From Anaerolineae bacterium (GTDB taxonomy: Bacteria > Chloroflexota > Anaerolineae > Aggregatilineales > Phototrophicaceae), in contig JAJDZV010000006.1 of the NCBI GenBank assembly GCA_022824465.1, positions 124,001 to 188,000 on the forward strand: 64,000 nt of DNA, written 5' to 3'. The position numbers were made by a program, and so were the translations under genes. The notes under the pieces are model-generated. The model was not told the origin of the DNA and did not search any database. It saw nothing but the letters and a program-made list of their open reading frames with translations. Each line of letters begins with the position of its first letter. The stretch's first letter is position 1. Below are positions 53,996 through 63,096 of the stretch, piece after piece.

Positions 53996-54137
53996 CGCGA
54001 CTTGCTTGCGCCTGCCCTGCCTGCCCCACGCCCCTGCCACCCGGCGCGACCATTCTAATCCGCGCTGAATTCAGCTAGACTATCGCCGGATTCTCCATGA
54101 ACCTGTGAGCCACAACCTGCAGGAGCGAATACGACGC

Positions 54138-55322
54138 ATGCGAGTCTTCATCGCCGGGATTGATGGCTACCTCGGCTGGCCCCTGGCAATCCACCTCCGC
54201 GCGCACGGTCACGACATCGCCGGCGCCGATCTGCTGCTGCGCCGGGAATGGGTTGCCGAAGTCGGCGGGACGAGCGCCTTGCCCATCGCCACGCGCGAAG
54301 AACGCCTGCAGGCCTTTCAAGAGAGATTCGGCGTCGAGCTCGAATTCCGCCTTGGTGATCTCACCGACTACGACTTCGTCAAAGCCTGTGTGCAAGACTT
54401 CCAGCCCGACGCCCTTGTTCACCTGGGGCAGATGCCATCCGCGCCTTTTTCCATGATCGACCAGGCCCATTGCGTCTGGACGCAGCAGAACAACGTCATT
54501 AACAACCTGAACCTCCTTTGGGCGATCAAAGAAGTCGCGCCCGCCGCCCACCTGGTCAAAATCGGCACCATGGGCGAATACGGCACACCCGATGTCGATA
54601 TCCCCGAAGGCTTCTTCGATGTCGAATTCCGCGGCCGCAAAGATCGCCTGCCTTTCCCGCGGCAAGCCGGAAGCTGGTACCACCAGAGCAAAGTCCACGA
54701 CTCCCACAACACCCATTTCGCCTCCAAAATCTGGGGCATCAGCGCGACCGACGTCATGCAAGGCGTCGTCTTTGGCACCCAAATCGCCGAAATGGGCGAT
54801 GATCCGCGCCTGCGCAGCCGACTCGACTTCGACCAATGCTTCGGCACCGCCCTCAACCGCTTCTGCTGCCAGGCCGTGATCGGCCATCCGCTCACCCTCT
54901 ACGGGCGGGGCACGCAGAAACGCGGCTTCCTGCCCCTCGCCGATTCCATGACCTGCCTCCGCCTGGCGCTCGAAAACCCGCCAGCGACCGGCGAATACCG
55001 CGTCTTCAATCAGTTCGAAAATGCCTACTCAATCCAGGAACTGGCGACCATTGTGCAAGCCGCAGCCGCAAACCTCGGGCTCAAGGTCGCGGTTCGGCGC
55101 TACGACAACCCGCGAGCGGAAATGGAAGAGCACTACTATCAGCCGGACAGGCAGCATCTGCTCGATTTGGGCTACCGCCCGACCCGCGACATAAAGTCCG
55201 TGATAACACAAATGATATGCGACTTGCTTGAACATCGCGATCGCATCCAAGCCCATGCCGACGCCCTGCTGCCCGATATCCGCTGGAAGGGCGCACGCAA
55301 ACGCTCGGAGGTCATTGGGTGA
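54138..55322 (+). CDS. sqdB: UDP-sulfoquinovose synthase (SQD1/SqdB)
   Basis: A 394-residue extended SDR that makes UDP-sulfoquinovose from UDP-glucose and sulfite, the headgroup donor of sulfolipid. The GIDGYLGWPLA cofactor loop, HLGQMPSAPFSMID, GTMGEYGTPDVDIPEG and the YHQSK catalytic pair (Y181, K185) are the SQD1 hallmarks. AGGAG lies 12 bases before the ATG. The partner glycosyltransferase SqdX/SqdD is not in the window. The gene overlaps the large membrane protein gene that follows (GTGA). Confidence 0.92.
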   Translation: MRVFIAGIDGYLGWPLAIHLRAHGHDIAGADLLLRREWVAEVGGTSALPIATREERLQAFQERFGVELEFRLGDLTDYDFVKACVQDFQPDALVHLGQMPSAPFSMIDQAHCVWTQQNNVINNLNLLWAIKEVAPAAHLVKIGTMGEYGTPDVDIPEGFFDVEFRGRKDRLPFPRQAGSWYHQSKVHDSHNTHFASKIWGISATDVMQGVVFGTQIAEMGDDPRLRSRLDFDQCFGTALNRFCCQAVIGHPLTLYGRGTQKRGFLPLADSMTCLRLALENPPATGEYRVFNQFENAYSIQELATIVQAAAANLGLKVAVRRYDNPRAEMEEHYYQPDRQHLLDLGYRPTRDIKSVITQMICDLLEHRDRIQAHADALLPDIRWKGARKRSEVIG

Positions 55323-57886
55323 GGCCGAGTCGCAAGCTGCTTGCAAGCGCGCGAACTGTTCACGGCAGCGCCCCCATCACTCTGGCGCTATTGACAAGCC
55401 TGCTATTCCTGCTTACGGTCTCGAATACGCCACCGCCAAAGATCCAACGTCAATACGGCGAGACGACAATCGACATCCGGTCCGACCGCGCCTGGACATT
55501 CTTCCCGGGCGACTGCGTCAAGCTCTCTTGGAATCTGGAAGGAATCGAATCTCTTCATATCGACCGCGGCGGGCAGATCGGCTCGGGCGAAATGCCATTC
55601 TGTCCCGCAATCAACGCCACAAGCCCGCTCATTGAGATCGTCGCCAAGAACGGCATTTACCGCGCCCCTGAACTGAAGATTCAACACCTGCCAGACCTGC
55701 TATTCTATCTGGTCGGCTTCGTCGGTGTCTGCGGCACGGCTCTGTTGGCGCTCCATTATCTGCGCGCGAATCGACTCAACGATAAGCCGCCTTTGTCCCG
55801 GCTGCTGGTCGCCAGCCTGATACTTGCTTGCATCGGCGCGTCTTTGCGCCTGGCTCCGCACACAAGGCTCGCGATAGACGCCGATGACGGGAAAGTCGCC
55901 ATAAGATTCTGGACCGCGCGAGACAGCATGATTTTCCCGCATGAATGCCTTGACGTCGCCTGGTCGGTCATCGGCGCTGAATCCGCGCGCTTCCTGGGCA
56001 ATGACGTCAGCCTTGACCAAAACCCGGGATACGCGTCCTTCTGCGCCAGCGATGGCGCCGCCGCAACGCTCGAAGTCTTCGCCGAGGACGGCGCCCGCTA
56101 TGAGTACAATCTGCCAGTCTCATCGCTCTTCCCGCATCCACTGTCTCCGCCGGCGCCGATGGTCTGGTCGCTTCTCTGGCTGATACTCGCGCTGGTCATT
56201 TTCAGCCTCCTGATGTGGCAAGGGCTTCGACGCAACTGGCGCAATACTTCATCAGGCGACAAGATTGCGGCGGCCGCCTGTCTTCTTTTCCCCATTGCGC
56301 TCTATCTGCCTTTCGGCTTCCAAACCTCCGCTCATTGGGAAAACTGGATACTTCACGGCTACATGGAAGGCGGTCCCCCCAGCTTCTTCGATTCCTGGGT
56401 GGTGACCCGTTTCGGCGGTCTCGTGCATCGCGTATTGGCATACATCATTAGCCCAGAATCATTCCTTGGCTACAACCTGGTCAATTGCCTGATGCACTCA
56501 GCAATGACCGCCGTCGTTTACGGCATCCTGCGTCAGGGCCGCGTCAGGCCGCTTTACGCCTTTCTGATGGCGCTCCTCTTCATCGTATACCCGGTCAACC
56601 CGATGCAGCTCTCCATGCGCTCCTTGCTCCTGAATTACAGCAAATTGCACTTTCTGGCGGCGATATTCTTGGCGCTGGAATTCCGCCGTTTGCCGCGAAA
56701 ACTCACGCTTTGCGGCATGTGGCTGGCGCTGACCTTCAGTGTAAACTCCTATGAATCAGGCATGATGCTGGTCCTTCTTGTTCCTCTGTTATGGTGCCTG
56801 GCCAACCGTGACATCAACTGGCGGAAGCTCAATCTAACTGCGATTTGGCTCCTGCCGCCTGCGCTCAAACTCTCCTATATCGCGCTTCTCTCAGCAACTG
56901 GTCGAGACTTCTACCAGAGCGGACTGTTGGATTCCTCGACGAATGCCTCGGCGGCCGCCACAAATGCCGTTTCAACATTTGTCGACGCCCTGGGCTGGGT
57001 CTATCCCTTTACCTTCTTCGGCGGCTGGCAAGAAGCGATCCAGACCATTGAGCGCAATCACTGGTGGCTGCCGACCATCATCCCGCTCGCCAGCGCCGCG
57101 GCAGTCGCGTGGCTTCTCGCGCGGCAACCAAACGCCAGGTCCGATCCGACAAGCCGCCAATTGGCAATCCTCATGCTGCTTGGCCTGCTGCTTATAATCC
57201 CGGCCATCGGCGTACTTATGTGGATCCCGCTCTACAACAACGATCCCTGGCGCATGTGCCTATATGTGCCGATCGGCGCCGTGATCGCTCTCTTCTCCGC
57301 GATGCTTCTGCTCACAAATAGGCTGCCCAAGCCCGGATTCCGCAACGCCGCTGTGGTCGCAGCCAGTCTGCTGCTCCTGCTCCCGGCAGTTTCGCGTCTG
57401 TTCCTGCAACATGAACAATTCGTGGAAAGCGCGAGCAAGAAGTCCAATATCATCCATAATGTGATTGCGCTAGCTCCAAAACCGCATGCAAACGCACACA
57501 TAGCGCTGATAACCGAACTGGACCATCAATTCCTTGAATCTCAAGACATTTTCGACCTGCTAAACCGAGACATGCTCTATAGCGCGCTGTATACCTTGTA
57601 CCAATCCAACGCTCCGGAGTACGCTTACTTCTGCGTGATGCTAACCGCGTGCAGCTACGTTGACGACCGCGAGACTCTGCTCACATCTTCACAGCCCGAA
57701 GACCTGCTCGCGCGCACCCTCGTCTTCAAGCTCAATGCCGATCTGTCGGTCGAACTGGTCGAAGACCCGGCCGCTTTCCTCAACCTCGACATCGACATCC
57801 CCTACGACGCCAGCCAACTCTATCAAGCCCGCGCGCCGCTCCCGCCCCGTATCAACACGATGCTCCCGGCAAGGCGGCACACCTGA
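55319..57886 (+). CDS. Large membrane protein with two outer beta domains (unknown)
   Basis: An 855-residue integral membrane protein. Order: transmembrane helix (18-37), outer domain 1 (about 49-121, C66 and C95), two helices (125-180), outer domain 2 (about 193-267, C210 and C242), then about ten transmembrane segments, and a hydrophilic tail ending in FLNLDIDIPYD. The two outer domains are alike (FFPGDCVKLSWNLEG against IFPHECLDVAWSVIG), so they arose by duplication. It starts at GTG overlapping sqdB's stop. The topology could suit a GT-C-type glycosyltransferase or a glycan-handling protein, but no family motif is recognised. A shorter relative follows. Confidence 0.75.
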   Translation: MRPSRKLLASARTVHGSAPITLALLTSLLFLLTVSNTPPPKIQRQYGETTIDIRSDRAWTFFPGDCVKLSWNLEGIESLHIDRGGQIGSGEMPFCPAINATSPLIEIVAKNGIYRAPELKIQHLPDLLFYLVGFVGVCGTALLALHYLRANRLNDKPPLSRLLVASLILACIGASLRLAPHTRLAIDADDGKVAIRFWTARDSMIFPHECLDVAWSVIGAESARFLGNDVSLDQNPGYASFCASDGAAATLEVFAEDGARYEYNLPVSSLFPHPLSPPAPMVWSLLWLILALVIFSLLMWQGLRRNWRNTSSGDKIAAAACLLFPIALYLPFGFQTSAHWENWILHGYMEGGPPSFFDSWVVTRFGGLVHRVLAYIISPESFLGYNLVNCLMHSAMTAVVYGILRQGRVRPLYAFLMALLFIVYPVNPMQLSMRSLLLNYSKLHFLAAIFLALEFRRLPRKLTLCGMWLALTFSVNSYESGMMLVLLVPLLWCLANRDINWRKLNLTAIWLLPPALKLSYIALLSATGRDFYQSGLLDSSTNASAAATNAVSTFVDALGWVYPFTFFGGWQEAIQTIERNHWWLPTIIPLASAAAVAWLLARQPNARSDPTSRQLAILMLLGLLLIIPAIGVLMWIPLYNNDPWRMCLYVPIGAVIALFSAMLLLTNRLPKPGFRNAAVVAASLLLLLPAVSRLFLQHEQFVESASKKSNIIHNVIALAPKPHANAHIALITELDHQFLESQDIFDLLNRDMLYSALYTLYQSNAPEYAYFCVMLTACSYVDDRETLLTSSQPEDLLARTLVFKLNADLSVELVEDPAAFLNLDIDIPYDASQLYQARAPLPPRINTMLPARRHT

Positions 57887-57905
57887 TCACGGAGACCGGT
57901 CCGCA

Positions 57906-57965
57906 ATGATGAAGGCGATTGCCCGCCGGCATGACGAACACATACCCTCGGAGCTCATCGGATGA
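57906..57965 (+). CDS. Possible 19-residue coupling peptide
   Basis: ATG at 57906 opens a short frame (MMKAIARRHDEHIPSELIG) whose stop overlaps the start of the next gene (ATGA). A GGAG lies about 12 bases upstream. It could carry ribosomes across the 75-base gap. Without a homologue it may be chance. Confidence 0.25.
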   Translation: MMKAIARRHDEHIPSELIG

Positions 57966-60007
57966 CGCCCGCCCCAAAGCCGCGCCTGTCCCTTGCTCAC
58001 ATTCTCTTCCTTGCGCTGCTTCTAACCGACTGCCTGCTGCTTCTGCTCGCGATACGGAGCGCTGACAGCCTAAGATCATTCGCTTTCTTCCACCTTGGCG
58101 TCATCGGCCTGCTCCTCAGTCCGCTAACCGCCTTGTACTATCTGTCAAGGCGATCGCTCGACTCTCCCATCGACCTCCGTCCAGTCGGCCTCATTCTGGC
58201 GCTCTTGCTTCTACTGTCGCTGCTCTTGGATCTATCCGCTACATCCTTGATCCGTGACGTATTGGGCATCATTCACCGCCGCTTCCACCAGCCCTATTGG
58301 CAAGCGATCTTGCTGGCGCTGGCTGCGGCAATCTACCTGCCCCTCATCCTCAAGTCTTTGCGCCTCTGCATAACCCAGAAAAGGGGCACCGACCTGGCTG
58401 TCTCTTTGGCGCTCCTACTCATGCTGTGCTTGCTTTACTTGCCCTTTGGTTTCGACAGCATCGGCATCTGGGAGAGCTGGGTCTACCGCACGCATATTGA
58501 TCGACACTTTACCTGGAGCGTCCCGTTTGAACTCACCACCCGCTTCTCCGTTATCGTGCCCAGCCTTTTCGCCACCCTGATCAGCCCCGACGCTTTTCAC
58601 GGCTTCCATTTGACGCATCTGGCATTGATCTGGGGCAAACTCCTGCTCTTCTATGGCATCTTGCGCAAACTCGGCGTCCCGCAACTCTACGCCTTCATGG
58701 CTGCCCTTATCGCGCAGGCATACCCCGCCCCCGCCGATGTCGCGTCCTTGCGCTCGCTCGCAAATCAATTCAGCATGACAACCTTCCTGGCGGCAGTCTA
58801 CCTCATGCTCCTGTATCGCAAGCATCCCAGCCGCTTGCATTTGCTGGGCGCCTGGCTCGGGCTGATATTCTGCGTAACCACGAACGAGTCTGCCTATGCG
58901 CTTATACTTGTCGCGCCAATTATCTGGCTAATCTCAAAACAGTCGTCACTCTGGCGCAAATGTAATCTCACCGCGCTCTGGTGCCTGTTTCCACTCTGCC
59001 ACATCGCGCACCTTCTCCTGCTGGTATCTCTAAAGTTTAGCTTTTATGGGGGCGCAAGTTTCAACGCCGCGCCCGACCCGGCGAGGACCTCTGCTATCGC
59101 GCGGGCTGCCGAACTGCTTGCAAACTTGTTCCGCCACCTCTTTTTTGAGGGCTGGCGCGAAGCCCTGTCCGCCCTAAACGGAAGCGATTGGCTGCCCGCA
59201 AGCCTTATCTTACTAACGATCGCCTTCATCCTGACGACTAGACTAGCGCGATGCGATGAACCCGCCCTTACAACCCAGCAGGCGGCCAAAGGAACACTGG
59301 CTGGCATCTTCTTCGTGATTCCGGCCGTCGCCGCCATCGCCTGGCTCAAAACAACTCATCTCGATTGGCGCCTGTATTTCTTCGCTCCATTTGGCGCGTC
59401 CTTCGCCTTGGTCTACGGCTTTGCGCTCGTCGCGGCCCCGCTCAAAGGCGACGCCCCGCGAAAGCTAACCGCTTCAGCGCTTTGCCTCTCGCTGTTCTTT
59501 CTCGGCGTCAATCAACTCTATGCGCACAAAGCCGACATTGAGCGCGAATCCAACGAACGCGCCAGATTGCTGCGCGACCTGCTGTCCCTCGCCCCGCGCA
59601 TCCACCACGACACCATCATCCTGTTGGCGTCAGACATCGATTTCAACGAAGTCCGCGAATACAGTTTCTGGCCCCTGGCCGCCCAGATCGACCTGGACGA
59701 TAGCATCCTGTCTGTTCTATACGGACCTGCCCGTCAAATCCAATCAGTCTACTGTCAAATCGGGCGCAATTGCCGCTCTTTCGGCGACGACCAGTTTATC
59801 CTCAAATCCGCCCCGCTCTCCGATCTCTTTCAGCGCGCTCTCGCCTTCAAACTCAATCGCGACCTCTCCGTCCAACTCATCGACAATCCCATCGCCTACC
59901 TCAACCTCGATATCACCACCCCCTACGACATTAGCCAGCTCTACGACCCCGATGCCCCGCTCCCGCCGCGCGCGCAATCCATGCTGCCTCCCGCCACCCA
60001 ACGCTGA
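57962..60007 (+). CDS. Large membrane protein, shorter relative of the preceding one (unknown)
   Basis: A 681-residue protein with about 12-13 hydrophobic segments. It shares the transmembrane core of the 855-residue protein (LPFGFDSIGIWESW against LPFGFQTSAHWENW; ISPDAFHG against ISPESFLG) and its tail (YLNLDITTPYDISQLY against FLNLDIDIPYDASQLY), but not the two beta domains. WExW in the first outer loop is shared by both. A sugar-lipid or glycan function is inferred from sqdB only. It starts directly after the preceding gene's short frame. Confidence 0.75.
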   Translation: MTPAPKPRLSLAHILFLALLLTDCLLLLLAIRSADSLRSFAFFHLGVIGLLLSPLTALYYLSRRSLDSPIDLRPVGLILALLLLLSLLLDLSATSLIRDVLGIIHRRFHQPYWQAILLALAAAIYLPLILKSLRLCITQKRGTDLAVSLALLLMLCLLYLPFGFDSIGIWESWVYRTHIDRHFTWSVPFELTTRFSVIVPSLFATLISPDAFHGFHLTHLALIWGKLLLFYGILRKLGVPQLYAFMAALIAQAYPAPADVASLRSLANQFSMTTFLAAVYLMLLYRKHPSRLHLLGAWLGLIFCVTTNESAYALILVAPIIWLISKQSSLWRKCNLTALWCLFPLCHIAHLLLLVSLKFSFYGGASFNAAPDPARTSAIARAAELLANLFRHLFFEGWREALSALNGSDWLPASLILLTIAFILTTRLARCDEPALTTQQAAKGTLAGIFFVIPAVAAIAWLKTTHLDWRLYFFAPFGASFALVYGFALVAAPLKGDAPRKLTASALCLSLFFLGVNQLYAHKADIERESNERARLLRDLLSLAPRIHHDTIILLASDIDFNEVREYSFWPLAAQIDLDDSILSVLYGPARQIQSVYCQIGRNCRSFGDDQFILKSAPLSDLFQRALAFKLNRDLSVQLIDNPIAYLNLDITTPYDISQLYDPDAPLPPRAQSMLPPATQR

Positions 60008-60089
60008 CAATGCGCCAGCCCCGCATTCAGCCCTGACGATTTCTGTGCTATAAACAGCTGCATCATTAGCCGAACGGAGCAAGCCCTTC

Positions 60090-61634
60090 ATGGCGCGCAA
60101 TCCTGTGCTGCTGATCATTCTCGACGGCTGGGGCATCCGCGAAGCCACAGCCGGCAACGCTGTCGCCCTGGCGCAGACCCCCAACTTCGACCGCTGGCTA
60201 AAGACCTGCGAACGCGCCATCATTCACACCTCAGGCGAACACGTCGGTCTAACCCCGGGGCAAATGGGCAACTCCGAAGTCGGGCACCTCAACCTTGGCG
60301 CCGGGCGCATCGTCTACCAGGACATCTCCCGCATCGCCAATGCCATCGCCGACGGAAAACTCGCCGATAACCCAATCCTGAAAGACGCGCTCAACAAACT
60401 CAAAGCGCAAAGCAAGAAGCTGCACCTCGTTGGCTTGCTCGGCGACGGCGGCGTGCACAGCCACTCCGATCATCTCTACGCCCTGCTGGACATCGCCCGC
60501 GCCAACAACATCAACCCCGTCCTGCACCTGATCACCGACGGCCGCGATACGCCGCCGCAACAAGGCCTCAAATTCTGCGCCGAACTCATGGACAAGCTCG
60601 CCGCAATTGACTGCGGACGCGTCTCCACCGTCAGCGGACGCTACTACGCGATGGACCGTGACAAACGCTGGGAACGCACGCAGCGCGCCTACAACGCCTG
60701 CGCCTTTCGTCAGAGCGAACAACGCGCGCCCGATCCGCTAGCCGCCATTCGGCAATCCTACGCCCAGGGCCTCACCGACGAATTCATCCAGCCCACCATC
60801 ATCCACAGCGACGACGATCTGCGCGTCCAAGCCGGCGACGCCCTGCTCTGCTTCAATTTCCGCGCCGACCGCATGCGTCAACTCGCTCAGGCTTTTGCCA
60901 AGCGAGACTTCGCCGGCGCAGCGCATTTCCAGCCCATCGCCGACCTGCGCCTCATCACCATGACCGAATATATGGCAGGGCTGACCGACTGCATCCTCTT
61001 CCCGGTCGAACTGCTGCGTAACACGCTAGCCGAAACGCTGGCGCGCGCCGGCAAAACGCAATATCATACCGCCGAAACCGAGAAATACCCTCACGTCACC
61101 TTCTTCTTCAACGGACGCGCCGAAGCGCCCTTCCCCGGCGAGACGCGACACATCGTCCCCTCGCCCAAAGTCGCCACCTATGACCTGCAGCCGCGGATGA
61201 GCGCGCCCGAACTCACCGAAGCCACCCGGCAGCGCTTGGCGTCGCGCCAGGACGACTTCCTCCTCGTTAACTTCGCCAACCCCGACATGGTCGGCCACAC
61301 CGGCAATCTGCCCGCCGCCATCAAAGCGGTGGAGACCGTCGACGCCTGCGCCGGCAAGCTGGTCAATGCCGTCCTCAAGCGCAACGGCGTCGCCATCGTC
61401 ACTGCCGACCACGGCAACTGCGAACGCATGATCGACCCAGCCAGCGGCCAGCCGCATACCTACCACACCGTCGGACCAGTTTCACTCTTCGTCATTGATG
61501 CCGACAATAGCTACGACCTGCGCGCTTGGGGACGCCTGGCCGATGTCGCGCCCACTGTGCTCGACCTCCTCGACATCGCCCGGCCGCCTGAGATGACCGG
61601 CGCCAGCCTCATTCGGGCGACGCGCGAACCGTAG
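60090..61634 (+). CDS. gpmI: 2,3-bisphosphoglycerate-independent phosphoglycerate mutase
   Basis: A 514-residue glycolytic enzyme that interconverts 3- and 2-phosphoglycerate. It has the alkaline-phosphatase fold: D12 in ILDGWG, phosphorylated S62 in QMGNSEVGHLNLGAGR, the substrate region LLGDGGVHSH and DGRDTPPQ, and the late metal block TADHGNCE. This is the usual full length for the Mn-dependent form. AGC-rich sequence without a strong ribosome site precedes the ATG. It lies downstream of the membrane proteins with an 82-base gap. Confidence 0.95.
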   Translation: MARNPVLLIILDGWGIREATAGNAVALAQTPNFDRWLKTCERAIIHTSGEHVGLTPGQMGNSEVGHLNLGAGRIVYQDISRIANAIADGKLADNPILKDALNKLKAQSKKLHLVGLLGDGGVHSHSDHLYALLDIARANNINPVLHLITDGRDTPPQQGLKFCAELMDKLAAIDCGRVSTVSGRYYAMDRDKRWERTQRAYNACAFRQSEQRAPDPLAAIRQSYAQGLTDEFIQPTIIHSDDDLRVQAGDALLCFNFRADRMRQLAQAFAKRDFAGAAHFQPIADLRLITMTEYMAGLTDCILFPVELLRNTLAETLARAGKTQYHTAETEKYPHVTFFFNGRAEAPFPGETRHIVPSPKVATYDLQPRMSAPELTEATRQRLASRQDDFLLVNFANPDMVGHTGNLPAAIKAVETVDACAGKLVNAVLKRNGVAIVTADHGNCERMIDPASGQPHTYHTVGPVSLFVIDADNSYDLRAWGRLADVAPTVLDLLDIARPPEMTGASLIRATREP

Positions 61635-61735
61635 CCCAACAGGCGGACACGCAGCCGACGAGTCGGGTTAAAACCAACGCATAGGCGCATATCCCGCGGC
61701 ACGCTATCAGCGCTTGAGTGGAAGGCAGACAGGCA

Positions 61736-61998
61736 ATGAACAAGACTGTCTTTTGCATGCTCGTAATGCTATTGCTGGCAAATCCGGCCAGCGCGCAGGA
61801 TTGGCAGCGCGGCTCAATGGGCAATGTCGACCGCATCGCAGTTGTATTCGACTACCGGGACCCATTGCCGCCTTCCCCAACGGCATATACACCGTGCAAC
61901 TCGCATGGGGCAATTTAACATTCAAGTACGGCTTCGACTTGCAGGAACCAGATGTCTATGACATTCACGTCAACTGCAACCGACCCCCCAGCGACTGA
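61736..61998 (+). pseudogene. Small secreted protein with a frameshift
   Basis: ATG 61736 after GGAAGG opens a frame with a Sec signal peptide (MNKTVFCMLVMLLLANPASA) and then DWQRGSMGNVDRIAVVF. Near 61860 the frame breaks, and another frame continues with AAFPNGIYTVQLAWG, GFDLQEPDVYDIHVNC to a stop at 61996-61998. Joined, they make about 88 residues. The stop overlaps the ATG of the glpD stub (TGATG). No family is recognised. Confidence 0.55.
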
Positions 61999-62075
61999 TG
62001 AGCAACCGAGATATCCTGCAAACCATCAAGGACTCGCCTGAATTATCCGTCTTGATTATCGGCATCGGCGCGCGC
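61998..62075 (+). pseudogene. N-terminal stub of a glpD-like gene
   Basis: MSNRDILQTIKDSPELSVLI then IGIGAR matches the N-terminus of the intact gene at 63097 (TTLQALKDNPEVSVLIIGGG). It then runs into unrelated sequence and ends without the FAD domain. The dienelactone hydrolase on the other strand occupies the place where the rest would be. Confidence 0.6.
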
Positions 62076-62125
62076 AGTCTGGCCTGGGCGAGCGCAATCG
62101 TCCCCTCATCCAGGACGAGTCCCGA

Positions 62126-62863
62126 CTACCCTAGCTTGCGCCGGAAAAACACAACCATCTCATCAAAGGCGTCACTGGCGACATCATCCCGGCTCAATTC
62201 GCCCGCATCCAGCACAAAACCGTGCGGCTCATTGGAATAAACCTTGAGCTCGAATTCTTTGCCGGCCTCGCCTAGCGCCGTCGCGTAGGCGTAAATGTCA
62301 GCAATCGGGCTAGGACGGTCATTCGTGCCATGGATAATCAGCATGGGCGCATCCAGGTCGTCGATCACATCACTTGGCGTCACCGGATCGCCGAAGTTGG
62401 GGAATCCATACCAAGCCACCCCGGCCGCAAAGGCGTCAATCTGCGGCAAGAACAGCATCGTATATCGTCCGCCCGCGCAGAAACCGGTCAAGCCAATCCG
62501 CAGCCGGTCAACATCATCGCGAGCGCTCAGAAAGTCGACGCTATCGATCAGGAGCTGCTCCACCAGCGCATCCGACGGATTCTGTTCAAAGGTCTGCCAT
62601 CCAACCGCCAAGACCACAAATCCTTCGCCGGCAAAAGCCTCGGTCATGTCACGGTAGCCTTGCTGCAAGCCGCGGAACGAATGGATCAGCACCGCCGCCG
62701 GATAAACCCCCTCGCTCGCCGGATACGCCAGCAGTGACGCGTAAGCCTGCCCGCCGCTCATCACTTCAACCTCTTCGCTGATCACCCTCAAGCCGTCTTC
62801 CGCCATCACGGTCAACGAAAACGCCAGCAAAACGTACGCAAGTACAACACACTTTATTTTCAC
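62126..62863 (-). CDS. Secreted dienelactone hydrolase-family protein
   Basis: A 245-residue alpha/beta hydrolase with an N-terminal signal peptide (VVLAYVLLAFSLTVMA). The nucleophile is Cys in GFCAGGRY, as in dienelactone hydrolase, with Asp in HGTNDRP and His in NEPHGFV. The GTG start was chosen for AAGGA seven bases upstream; an earlier TTG would give a charged extension before the signal. A periplasmic or cell-surface role is implied. It lies between two glpD-like sequences on the opposite strand. Confidence 0.8.
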   Translation of the reverse strand: MKIKCVVLAYVLLAFSLTVMAEDGLRVISEEVEVMSGGQAYASLLAYPASEGVYPAAVLIHSFRGLQQGYRDMTEAFAGEGFVVLAVGWQTFEQNPSDALVEQLLIDSVDFLSARDDVDRLRIGLTGFCAGGRYTMLFLPQIDAFAAGVAWYGFPNFGDPVTPSDVIDDLDAPMLIIHGTNDRPSPIADIYAYATALGEAGKEFELKVYSNEPHGFVLDAGELSRDDVASDAFDEMVVFFRRKLG

Positions 62864-62994
62864 CGTTTTATCCTTATCATCCCTATAGTGGCGCAACGCT
62901 ATCAATTTGCCAGCGCATAGTCAACCGCCTGCGTACGCGGTTGTGGTGAAAATCGACGACATGGCAGCTAAAAATCCGGCCTCAGAAATCAATC

Positions 62995-63040
62995 GTTGTA
63001 AGGGCGAACCTTGGCTCGCCCGCATCAGATTCTCCGCGCC
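62995..63040. repeat. Short dispersed repeat with GGGCGA/TCGCCC arms
   Basis: GTAAGGGCGAACCTTGGCTC (62998 on) continues with the CGCCCGCATCAGATTC tail also found near 26840. It lies in the 233-base gap before the glpD-like gene, which has no other gene. Confidence 0.55.
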
Positions 63041-63096
63041 GGCGCGAATATACCGTCGTGATTCAACACTCCTCGCGCTGATTGGATTTGCCTAGG

